Below are positions 8,632 through 18,935 of a DNA stretch of 64,000 nucleotides, piece by piece. The position numbers and the translations under genes are program-made. Below the pieces are notes generated by a model, which saw only the letters and a list, made by a program, of their open reading frames with translations, was not told the DNA's origin and ran no database searches. This DNA is from Parapristionchus giblindavisi. Lineage: Eukaryota > Nematoda > Chromadorea > Rhabditida > Diplogasteridae. The stretch lies in NCBI GenBank assembly GCA_943737045.1, contig CALSFV010000007.1, forward strand, positions 1,752,806 to 1,816,805, read 5' to 3'. Each line of letters opens with the position of its first letter. Position 1 is the stretch's first letter.

Positions 8632-11611
8632 TTACAATGAAATTCGAGCGACTCCATCTCTCTTAAGTTCCTTCATAAATCTTGATCTTCTTCTTTCGTT
8701 GCTTCTCTTTCCACTGTACTTTCCATACATATAGTAAAAAAGCACTAGAGAGAGAGCAAAGAATGTCAACGATCCTAATCCGATCCCAAAACTGATCGAA
8801 ACCTTAATTTGACATGATTTAAACATAAATTAATATTAAATTCTTACATTAAAACTCTTAGCAGTGTGAGCATGATGCTCAGTGGGCTCATCCTTGAAGA
8901 ATGATGAGCTAAATTCACTTGGTTCTTCACTTAGTTCTATCTCCTTTTCGATTAAACTTTCTCCGACGACTTCATCTCCGACCTTAATTAGGCATTGTAG
9001 ATCGACTTTATCAATTAATATTTTACCTCTAGTTTGCACTCTGTATGATTATGAACGAAGACATGTGTCTCTAGCTTGAACTGTCTTCTCCAACCGGCAC
9101 AGTGAGCGAATTCTTCCTTGGTCGCTACGATCGATGACTCCATCATTCCAAACACGATTGTTCCTCCTTCCTCCGTCAGATTATAGCTCAGTTTCGGACA
9201 ATGGAGGGGACTTTCGAGATTGCAAAATCGCGCCTGAAATAACCGTTTTTTTTAAATATATTATATGATCAATCGATCAATATTTATCAGGTTCACACTA
9301 GCACACAACAGTGTGAACCTGATAAATATTGATTGGTTGATTGATTGATTGATTAATATTAATCATATGATAGTATTTCATATAATTTATATAAATATAT
9401 GATTAATGGAAGGAAAAATGTTAATATATATATATTGATTTTGTTAGATTATTTACCTGCTCCCGGTAGGACGACACAATCGAGAAGCCGTGTTGATGAT
9501 ATTCAAATGAGTCGACCACAAGCAAATCGTTCATTCTTTAAAGAATAACATGAATTAAATAATTTTCAAAGTATAATGCTTACGTTTCGAAATGACGAGG
9601 AAGTGCATAGTGGTTAGGCATTTGATACTCGTTATACAGATCTCCTTCAATTTCACCAATAGGACGAATCTCGAACAGCGGAAACATAGAGGCACGATAC
9701 ATATCAGGGATGCATATCTTAACGATTTATGTTTATTAGTATATATTGTATTATATACCGTCAAAACGAAAAAAAGTGAAACATTTGTGACAATTTGTGA
9801 CAAATTGTCACAAAAGTTCACAAGATTTTGAAAATTTTGTATCGTGATATCAAAACGCGGTTGCAAGTATTTAATATGATAATAGGATGTTTGAGCATCA
9901 CTGGGCTTCCCTAATTGACATGTGAAGAAAACGCTTTAAATAATTCTCTGGGAACGCTGTTTGGTGAAACTGGTATACGGTAGGATTTTCTACAGTATAC
10001 CAGTTTTGCAACCTGACCCATGTCATGATCCAAACAGTGAAAATTCGCTGTAGGAAGTCATGTAATGAAAGATACATCCATGATTAGACGAATAAAGTGC
10101 GATGGGAGCAGTTTTACTGTACGATTCTACAGTATGCTACAGTATACCAATTTTTCTCCGAGGCACTCACGATTATTTATTTCACTTTTGTCATACATTA
10201 CTCCATTGGGCAAACACATCCATACTAAAAACCCTGAGAAAATCCATCATCTAGTGCTTGAAAAACGATGAAAATAGGCACTTTGTGAACTTTTGTGACA
10301 ATTTGTCACAATTTGTCACAAATGTTTCACTTTTTTTCGTTTTGACGGTATATGTACCTTAACAGCAATGGAAACAGGACGAACAACCATAAGTGGATCA
10401 AAAGTAATCGCCGGTGCCAAGCGTCCTTTTAATTCCTGTGCTAGGCTGCCATTATATTTATAGCCTAGAATCCTGCAAAGGACGATTTAAATTCATAAGA
10501 CAAGAATATTGTGAAACTTACTTCGACATGATTGTTCCATATGTTTTTTCTCCTCCGAATTTGTCAATTATCAAATTACTGAGTGAGTAATCTTTGAAAG
10601 AATTAATCATAGACTCGAACTCTTCCATGTGATGTCGAGCCAGATCTTCCATCCTTTGTTTCCTTATCAATCTTAATAATCAAACATTAAAATAATCAAT
10701 AATGAAAGATAGATACTAACGCCATCTCTTCCTTTCCGATGTTGCCTCCTTCATACGACGGGTTAAAGTCAATCTTGTTCGTATTATTGATTTTAACTTT
10801 AATGGTGTCTACAGGATTCAACGTCATTGCCGATGCTTCGCTGAAAATGAGAATACAATATTTATTTATTTATTCATTTATTTAAAAACTAAATACCTTT
10901 TTGGTAGATATGCAGTATTATCCAAAAACATTTGTCTCAAGACACGAACGTGGTCACGGCCCACATGGCGAAAAAGAGTAACAGATTCCTGTAAAAGACA
11001 GTACTGTTTTTTTTGTTTAATTCCATGATTCGAACTTACATTATAGTTCTGGTTCATCTCTAGTTTTCTAGCGTCCTCCACAAAGATTTCTCCGGTCAGC
11101 CAGCGGTTGAAGTCTACAAAGTTGAATCATTTTTATTATTTCCGAGTTAAAAGCATACCGAAGAGGACAGTTTCACACTTGACACTTCTTTTGGCGACAA
11201 ATCCCTGGTGCTCGATGGCGTATTCTTTCTCCGTTGCCTCGGCGATCAATCGATCGATATTCTCCTGAATGAGATTATTTTATTTTAATTTTTCGAAGCA
11301 ACCATACGTGGGCGGCATTGCCGCTAGAGGCAATACCCACCCGATTTTGGCACCAAACCCACCCGATTTAGCCAAAATTCACTGAAAAATTGACAACGAT
11401 TTGGACAAACTTCACTCGAAAATGAGATTCTTGTGTCAGACCTACCCGATTTTGGCACCCGACCCACCCGATTTTCATTTCCAGCGGCAATACCCGCCCA
11501 TGTATGGAAGCAACAAAATACCTCTTGAGTGAATCTCCTTCTATAGGAAAGTGAATGACAATTAGCCAAACCAAGTAGTAGTAGAAGAAGAGAGAAAGTA
11601 TGGATGAGCAT
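8632..11611 (-). CDS. Gene A: type I membrane glycoprotein of unknown family (12 exons)
   Basis: Function is not recognised. Splicing by GT..AG rules gives 12 exons and about 490 residues. Residues 1-19 are a signal peptide (MLIHTFSLLLLLLGLANCHS); a long extracellular part follows, then a transmembrane helix near residues 437-458 and a short basic tail ending DGVARISL. The ectodomain has sequons at NYNES, YNGS and YNLT, and four cysteines in exon 10 (around CNLESP, HC, HC, EC), all kept in paralogue gene B at 36808-38831. Intron positions and phases also agree between the two genes. The start was chosen because it opens the signal peptide. Intron 1 contains a 206-bp foldback element and intron 7 a 601-bp one, both absent from gene B. 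Frames are intact throughout, so this looks like a working surface or secreted-pathway protein. Alternative exon ends are possible by a few codons. Confidence 0.8.
9277..9332. repeat. Perfect hairpin in a gene A intron
   Basis: The arm 9277-9299 is exactly matched by the reverse complement of 9310-9332 (23 bp), with a 10-base loop; weaker pairing continues outward into GATT repeats. It sits in the intron between exons 9 and 10, which is longer than its gene B counterpart. Confidence 0.85.
9753..10353. mobile_element. 601-bp foldback element in gene A intron 7
   Basis: It begins ATATACCGTCAAAACG and ends with the inverse, CGTTTTGACGGTATAT. Arms of about 75 bp include repeated TTTGTGACAATTTGTCACAA motifs. 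The equivalent gene B intron is only about 45 bp, so this is an insertion in gene A. The internal part contains smaller inverted pieces around CTACAGTATACCAGTTTT. No transposase is encoded, so it is a non-autonomous hairpin element. Confidence 0.8.
11302..11507. mobile_element. 206-bp foldback element in gene A intron 1
   Basis: The termini CCATACGTGGGCGG and CCGCCCATGTATGG are inverted copies and the element is flanked by AAGCAA on both sides (11296-11301 and 11508-11513), a likely 6-bp target duplication. The interior repeats CACCCGATTTTGGCACC. Related remnants lie at 5694-5778 and about 3861-3900. Confidence 0.8.
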
Positions 11612-13641
11612 AATTAAGTCTGAAAAAAGTCTATTTATACTACAAATAAAGCCTGTAGTGAATTAACAGACTATCCTCCTATCCCTATGAGGATATGGAG
11701 AGAGAGGGGAAAAGTAGGTAGAGGTAGTGAATGTCTGTTCCTTTAGTATTGATCAAATATTAATATTTATCTAGTTAAAAATAAACAAAAAATATAATAT
11801 TCCAATGATGATTATTGATTAGTTGCTGCATTATATTGATTAGATAGACAATTATTTATTTTCAAAAAGCGCCTGTGAAAGAGAAAAATAGAAAAGAGAA
11901 AGTTAACATGGTTAGAATGGGAGCATTGGCTCCATGTATAATGAAGATGTTGGATATCAAAATTAGACTCCACCCTCTTTCCAGATATGAAGGATGGATG
12001 ACACATGGATGAGCTTTTTCTCACCAAATCAGACGGTTTATCCATGTCTGCTAACCTATGCCAGAAGGTAGCCAGCGGGAGAGATAAGGAGAGAGAGGGA
12101 GACAGGGGGGAGAGAGAGAGAAAGAGTCAAGGGACCGACGCCTTACTTGGGTCATGGGATACAGATGTCTAATTTGTACAGTTCATATTGAATCATTAAA
12201 GAATGTAATTTTTAGAAATTATTGACTATAGACCGTTTTAAAGAGGAAAGATTTATTATCTATGTCACTATGAACATAGAGAAAATGTCAATATTCAATA
12301 GCTGTCAGTGTATCTGACATAATAGAGAGAGAGAGATTGACATTTACACATATCACATATCATAGGAAAATACCAGACTTATATCTGTAAAAAATTGAAG
12401 ATTTTCGATGAATTAACTCTAGCAAATAGGGCAAATATACTCGAAGAAAAGGGCTGGAGATTTTAACAGATAGTCAATTATTGCTAATTTATGATCTTTG
12501 AGTTTATGAGAATAGACCGAATTTATACGATCTGACATTATCTCACCCTCTCCACCTTCATCTACCTCTACCTATCCCTCTCCCGACCTCCCTCCCTCCC
12601 TCCCACTCTCTCCTTCTCCCTCATCCTCTACATATCACTCCTATTACTGTCTAACTCTCTCATAGCTTAGAATAAGAAGAAGAATGACTAAATCCTCTTT
12701 ATTTTTATTTAGACTTCTTATGATGTTTGTGTGTACTTGTGTATTATCGTGCTTTTGTTATAGGATAAGTTCATGAGCTTTGGAACAGAATGTAGTTTCG
12801 TTGGGGTAGAGCTTTTACATGCCAACATTATGGGATTGATCGTATTAAATAAGCTGTCGTTATTTTTAGTCCAAATGATGTAGGAATGAGAAATACTTCT
12901 GGTAATAAGAATGACTTCAGTATTCAATCGATATTATGATGTGTTCAATCGATAACCACGACGATATCTTTCCCTTTGAGCATTCCACCACTTGGACGGT
13001 TTTTCCGTAAAATGGAATTATAAAAACAGTGAGAGTAGGATTATGAACTAGGGATGACTAAATATTAAGTAATTACTATCGACTTAACTTTGACTTAACT
13101 ATTTGTAGTTACTTAGCTATTTTAAGTAAGGAGAGAACATGATCAGTAATCAATATTGATTAATTTATGATCTTTAATCTTTGTAGGCTGATCACTCCAT
13201 TCATCCGCAAATCGACTACAATTTGATGATGGAGAATGAACACGAGTGGTATGGTACTTTTTATCGATTAGTTGACTAAATACTCTTGATTTTTTATTTA
13301 GATTTCTTATGTTTAGGGAACCACTGGTTTAGTGTTTAGATTTAAAAATGTTCGATGGATGAATCAATAAATGTATTTTAGTGATTTATTGATTGATTAG
13401 AATCTCAATCAGGAATCAAAACTATAGAGAGTAGAGGGAAATACGAGAGTAGTACTTTGTGTGAAGAGAGGAGTAGAGGAATGAATGAGTGATTATGGTA
13501 CGATGGTGTACTTGTGTCCTATCCTGCTTTTGTTATAGGATAAGTTAGTCAGCTGTGGAACAGAATGTAGTTTGGTTGGGGTAGAGCTTTTACATGCCAA
13601 CATTATGAGAGTGATCTTATTAAATAAGCGGTCGTTAATTT
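11612..13641. other. Intergenic repeats upstream of gene A
   Basis: No gene is supported. The stretch 11810-12140 is a diverged copy of the dispersed repeat at 39060-39660, which also lies upstream of paralogue gene B, so both are part of one segmental duplication. CT/CCCT-rich tracts lie at 12545-12640. The part 12690-12960 and 13500-13641 resemble the region just before each array unit. A possible orphan exon at 13187-13254 follows a TTTGTAG acceptor but has no partners. Confidence 0.5.
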
Positions 13642-14387
13642 TAGTCCAAACCATAAGTGGGCGCGTGGAAACGATTCATTTTTGCGCACAGCCTTGTCTT
13701 CTCATGTTGCGCGAATACTAATAAATTGACAGTTGAAAAATAGATGGATAATTCAGTGGGTGATTGAGACGGGTTTGAAATTTAGATACCAATCAATCAA
13801 TATTCAATCAATCATTCAAAATTCAGACTATTTTGTTGTTAAAAACAATTAGCCCATCATCCAATCGATCGGCTAATAAGATTTAAGTAATCGATAACTG
13901 TGAATTACTAGCAGTCAGTGGTTTCGAACATATCAATTTCGATTGATTTATTGATTATAGGAAAGTTGGGCGAGTTCGAATGACGCACCTCCACTCCATC
14001 TTCCTTGTTCCCTTCTCCCTTCACCCCTTCACTCTCTTCCATCGATTATTCAATCAAGTTAGTTAATTGTTGTTTCTTTGATGTAATTCTAGTCTGGAAT
14101 AAAGGAAGATGTAGTAAGAACTATAATAGAAGATAATGCAATTCATGTTTAATACTAGAATCAATTATTGATTGATTGATTACCGGGGTATTTCATCAGT
14201 ATGTATTTTACCGAATATTAATTGGTTGATTACTATAGAACGGATGTCTTTATCGATTACATGGACAGTTTTTGATTTGGGTACTTCTAGTGTGTGGTGT
14301 ACTTTGTGTGGATAGAGGGGTAGAGGGATGGGTGAGTGATTAAGGTACGATAGTGTATTTGTGTCCTATCCTGCTTTTGTTATAGGA

Positions 14388-14876
14388 TACCAGAAGCATT
14401 GCTCATTCCTAGTTCATTTTCATCGCTTAGACTCATTTTGAAAGATAGCTGCCGGCTAGGCCGGCAAGTAGGGAGAAATCCGAAATGTGAATGGAAAGGT
14501 CCGTTTTTCGATGGGAAACACATATATATTGATTGAATTGTAAATTCACACTAATTACCAAAAGCACTGCTCATTCCCAGTTCATTTTCCTCGCTTAGAC
14601 TCATTTTGAAAGATCACAGTCGGCTAGGCCGCAAGTAGGGGGAAATCCGAAATGTGAATGGAAAGGCCCGTTTTTCGATGGGAAACACATAGATATTGAT
14701 TGAATTGTAAATTCACACTAATTACCAGAAGCATTGTCCATTCCTAGTTCATTTCCTCTCGTTGAGCAATTTTCAAAGATAGCTGCCGGCTATGCCGGCA
14801 AGTAGGGGGAAATCCGAAATGTGAATGGAAAGGCCCGTTTTTCGATGGGAAACACATAGATATTGATTGAATTCAT
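14388..14876 (-). repeat. Three degenerate 168-bp satellite monomers inside array unit 1
   Basis: Blocks starting at 14388, 14556 and 14723 (spacing 168 and 167) each contain GCTGCCGGCT..GCCGGC, a GAAATCCGAAATGTGAATGG block and CGATGGGAAACACAT. In reverse complement this is the monomer of the large satellite at 42.85-53.64 kb. Equivalent blocks occur in all six units at +3008 steps (about 17396, 20404, 23412, 26420, 29428). Confidence 0.85.
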
Positions 14877-15568
14877 ACTTGTTGTTACGCACAATTACAA
14901 GTACTGTAGTCCGATGACGATTGATTGATTGACTGACTGGATTAGTGGTTGATTGGATGAAATATTGATTTACGAGTACGGTAGCGTGATGATTATTGAT
15001 TAATTGATTACTTTACAATTACGATAGATTATTTTTAAAGTATTGATCGATTGAATGTGTTACAAGTGTACGTTAATCAAATCCGTGACATATTTTAGTA
15101 GACTTTCAATTTGTGTCTCTACCGTAATCTACCGTATGTATAAGATCGTTAGATAGAAGATAAAAGGATGTGTAGATTGATTGACATCTAGTTCGGTAGA
15201 TTACAAAATGATATTCGTGCAATGTGTATGGGATAGTGTTATTCAAGATGAACTTGTACTGTGATATAGTATGATCACTGATAGTATTGATCGATTAGAT
15301 GGGCTATCGGCTAAACTGTGATAGAAGAGGAGAGAGTGCATTAGACAGTGGAGAGTGCAGAGAGGAGAGAAAGGTGGTGACCTCTTAGTAGAGGACCTAA
15401 AGGGGATATAGTCGTTCATGACCTCTTATCTATATCCATTATCTTTTCATGATTGACTATATCGATTGATAAAGTTGCGAGTATTAGGATTTCATCAGTG
15501 AAAACTGATGAGTATGATCTGATTCAATCTCTCTCACATAGGATAAAACTTGAAAAGGTTCGATATGT

Positions 15569-15613
15569 GGCCCTAAAGAGGGCCGTTGGTTTCTGGGTTG
15601 CCCTAAAGAGGGC
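15569..15613 (-). terminator. Two histone-type 3' stem-loops behind the array gene
   Basis: On the minus strand the stop codon is followed by GCCCTCTTTAGGGC (15600-15613) and then GGCCCTCTTTAGGGCC (15569-15584). The second has a 6-bp stem and a 4-nt CTTT loop, with AC-rich flanks (CAAC before, ACAT after), 41-56 nt after the stop. That is the shape and placement of the replication-dependent histone mRNA 3' hairpin; nematode histone hairpins are known to favour C as first loop base. No nearby AATAAA was seen. Copies lie at 18577-18621, 21585-21629, 24593-24637, 27601-27645 and 30608-30652. The role is inferred. Confidence 0.5.
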
Positions 15614-15624
15614 AGTTGGGGGTA

Positions 15625-15927
15625 TTAGACGTCGACGTCTTCAGGTGCAAATCCATTGACGAATACTACTCGTGGAGTAGCTGTTCTTCTCCCTCTTCTG
15701 CATTTGCATAAACAACAGAAGAAGATAATGGAGAATATGAAGAGGGCTGTGATGACAGCGATTATGATGAGTAGAGAGGGAACCGTCGTGATCGGTTCTT
15801 CTCTACAGAAGTGGAATACGTCATACGTATACACTCCATGATCGCATTTCTTCTCCTGCTTCGGAATTGTGTTGAAGAAGTTCACGATGCCGGGTATCAT
15901 CGTAGGGGAGTTGGAGGGCAGAGGCAT
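15625..15927 (-). CDS. Small single-pass membrane protein, array copy 1
   Basis: Intronless 100-residue frame starting MPLPSNSPTMIPGIVNFFNT. There is no N-terminal signal peptide. Residues about 51-72 (SLLIIIAVITALFIFSIIFF) form one transmembrane helix. It is followed by CCLCKCRRGRR, a cysteine-rich, basic juxtamembrane stretch typical of a cytosolic, possibly lipid-modified face, and an acidic end (APEDVDV). Two cysteines precede the helix (KKCDHG, FHFCRE). Function and family are not recognised. A TATA box (15982-15989) lies 55 bp upstream of the ATG and histone-like stem-loops follow the stop. The predicted protein is identical in all six units, consistent with recent amplification. The opposite-strand frames here are shadows. 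Confidence 0.7.
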   Translation of the reverse strand: MPLPSNSPTMIPGIVNFFNTIPKQEKKCDHGVYTYDVFHFCREEPITTVPSLLIIIAVITALFIFSIIFFCCLCKCRRGRRTATPRVVFVNGFAPEDVDV

Positions 15928-15981
15928 CTTTCGAGAGACGAAGAAGGAGAGAGTGATATGATAGTGGGTCTGACCTCTCCC

Positions 15982-15989
15982 TTATATAT
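15982..15989 (-). promoter_or_regulatory. TATA box of the array gene
   Basis: The minus strand reads GGCCATATATAAGGGAGAGG, a strong TATA element 55 bp before the start codon, leaving room for a short 5' leader. Upstream are GC-box-like GGAGGCGGGGCC and AAGGCGGAGCC (about 16007-16040), unusually GC-rich for the window. Equivalent boxes lie at 18990, 21998, 25006, 28014 and 31021. Confidence 0.6.
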
Positions 15990-18632
15990 GGCCTTATCCG
16001 ATATATGGCCCCGCCTCCACCGATGCATGGCTCCGCCTTTTTTACGACCATAGACGAGTAGTGGCTCTATCTTCTTGTGTATGGATAGTGTGGTCTAGGA
16101 ATCTCAATTGATATGAATCTATCTGAAATATGTGGCTCAGTGTTTCAGATTTGATGTTTCCGCGTTCTTTCCGTTGAGTGAGTGTGCCAAAAACAAACTT
16201 GAAATACGTCATTAACTTAAAGTTTACTTTAAGTAAACTACAAGTTCTGATATTAAGAATGAGTTAACTATTTAATCAATCTTATGATGTATTCAATCGA
16301 TAATCTTGACTTTGTCTTTCACTTTTGATATATACTCAATCTAGCCCTCGATTTCTACAAACAATCTAGGGTAGAAAGATGAACTACGATGCTAAACCTT
16401 TTTTTGATAATTAGAATTAGGCTACTGTTTAATCAATATTATACGGACTACAAACATGTGAGGGATACGGTAGCCGATAGTGTTATTGATTATCGATTTC
16501 ATATATTTATTTGGGAATTATAGATGATTCTAAAGTTGACCATATATTTCTATTACCCATTTGTGGAACAGAATGTAGTTTGGTCGGGGTAGAGCTTTTA
16601 CATGTCATCATTATGAGAGTGATCTTATTAAATGAGCGGTCGTTACTTATAGTCCAAACCATAAGTGGGCGCGTGGAAACGATTCATTTTTGCGCACAGC
16701 CTTGTCTTCTCATGTTGCGCGAATACTAATAAATTGACAGTTGAAAAATAGATGGATAATTCAGTGGGTGATTGAGACGGGTTTGAAATTTAGATACCAA
16801 TCAATCAATATTCAATCAATCATTCAAAATTCAGACTATTTTGTTGTTAAAAACAATTAGCCCATCATCCAATCGATCGGCTAATAAGATTTAAGTAATC
16901 GATAACTGTGAATTACTAGCAGTCAGTGGTTTCGAACATATCAATTTCGATTGATTTATTGATTATAGGAAAGTTGGGCGAGTTCGAATGACGCACCTCC
17001 ACTCCATCTTCCTTGTTCCCTTCTCCCTTCACCCCTTCACTCTCTTCCATCGATTATTCAATCAAGTTAGTTAATTGTTGTTTCTTTGATGTAATTCTAG
17101 TCTGGAATAAAGGAAGATGTAGTAAGAACTATAATAGAAGATAATGCAATTCATGTTTAATACTAGAATCAATTATTGATTGATTGATTACCGGGGTATT
17201 TCATCAGTATGTATTTTACCGAATATTAATTGGTTGATTACTATAGAACGGATGTCTTTATCGATTACATGGACAGTTTTTGATTTGGGTACTTCTAGTG
17301 TGTGGTGTACTTTGTGTGGATAGAGGGGTAGAGGGATGGGTGAGTGATTAAGGTACGATAGTGTATTTGTGTCCTATCCTGCTTTTGTTATAGGATACCA
17401 GAAGCATTGCTCATTCCTAGTTCATTTTCATCGCTTAGACTCATTTTGAAAGATAGCTGCCGGCTAGGCCGGCAAGTAGGGAGAAATCCGAAATGTGAAT
17501 GGAAAGGTCCGTTTTTCGATGGGAAACACATATATATTGATTGAATTGTAAATTCACACTAATTACCAAAAGCACTGCTCATTCCCAGTTCATTTTCCTC
17601 GCTTAGACTCATTTTGAAAGATCACAGTCGGCTAGGCCGCAAGTAGGGGGAAATCCGAAATGTGAATGGAAAGGCCCGTTTTTCGATGGGAAACACATAG
17701 ATATTGATTGAATTGTAAATTCACACTAATTACCAGAAGCATTGTCCATTCCTAGTTCATTTCCTCTCGTTGAGCAATTTTCAAAGATAGCTGCCGGCTA
17801 TGCCGGCAAGTAGGGGGAAATCCGAAATGTGAATGGAAAGGCCCGTTTTTCGATGGGAAACACATAGATATTGATTGAATTCATACTTGTTGTTACGCAC
17901 AATTACAAGTACTGTAGTCCGATGACGATTGATTGATTGACTGACTGGATTAGTGGTTGATTGGATGAAATATTGATTTACGAGTACGGTAGCGTGATGA
18001 TTATTGATTAATTGATTACTTTACAATTACGATAGATTATTTTTAAAGTATTGATCGATTGAATGTGTTACAAGTGTACGTTAATCAAATCCGTGACATA
18101 TTTTAGTAGACTTTCAATTTGTGTCTCTACCGTAATCTACCGTATGTATAAGATCGTTAGATAGAAGATAAAAGGATGTGTAGATTGATTGACATCTAGT
18201 TCGGTAGATTACAAAATGATATTCGTGCAATGTGTATGGGATAGTGTTATTCAAGATGAACTTGTACTGTGATATAGTATGATCACTGATAGTATTGATC
18301 GATTAGATGGGCTATCGGCTAAACTGTGATAGAAGAGGAGAGAGTGCATTAGACAGTGGAGAGTGCAGAGAGGAGAGAAAGGTGGTGACCTCTTAGTAGA
18401 GGACCTAAAGGGGATATAGTCGTTCATGACCTCTTATCTATATCCATTATCTTTTCATGATTGACTATATCGATTGATAAAGTTGCGAGTATTAGGATTT
18501 CATCAGTGAAAACTGATGAGTATGATCTGATTCAATCTCTCTCACATAGGATAAAACTTGAAAAGGTTCGATATGTGGCCCTAAAGAGGGCCGTTGGTTT
18601 CTGGGTTGCCCTAAAGAGGGCAGTTGGGGGTA

Positions 18633-18935
18633 TTAGACGTCGACGTCTTCAGGTGCAAATCCATTGACGAATACTACTCGTGGAGTAGCTGTTCTTCTCC
18701 CTCTTCTGCATTTGCATAAACAACAGAAGAAGATAATGGAGAATATGAAGAGGGCTGTGATGACAGCGATTATGATGAGTAGAGAGGGAACCGTCGTGAT
18801 CGGTTCTTCTCTACAGAAGTGGAATACGTCATACGTATACACTCCATGATCGCATTTCTTCTCCTGCTTCGGAATTGTGTTGAAGAAGTTCACGATGCCG
18901 GGTATCATCGTAGGGGAGTTGGAGGGCAGAGGCAT
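18633..18935 (-). CDS. Small single-pass membrane protein, array copy 2
   Basis: Same 100-residue protein as the copy at 15625-15927: no signal peptide, one helix at residues 51-72, CCLCKCRRGRR after the helix. TATA box at 18990-18997 and stem-loops at 18577-18621 are unchanged. No amino-acid difference from the other copies was found. Function unknown. Confidence 0.7.
   Translation of the reverse strand: MPLPSNSPTMIPGIVNFFNTIPKQEKKCDHGVYTYDVFHFCREEPITTVPSLLIIIAVITALFIFSIIFFCCLCKCRRGRRTATPRVVFVNGFAPEDVDV

Noticed and set aside
13187..13254. Exon-like segment after a TTTGTAG acceptor
   Set aside because: The same acceptor context recurs in repeats near 33840 and 34430 with different downstream sequence, and no joinable exons exist.
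15453..16053. Plus-strand and second minus-strand frames of 61-80 residues overlapping the array gene
   Set aside because: They are shadows in other frames of the minus-strand 100-residue gene or its GC-rich promoter; they are conserved only because the DNA unit is duplicated.
16511..16729. 72-residue plus-strand frame repeated in each array unit
   Set aside because: It lies in the dispersed AGCGGTCGTT repeat; the diverged copy at 7140-7440 does not keep the frame.
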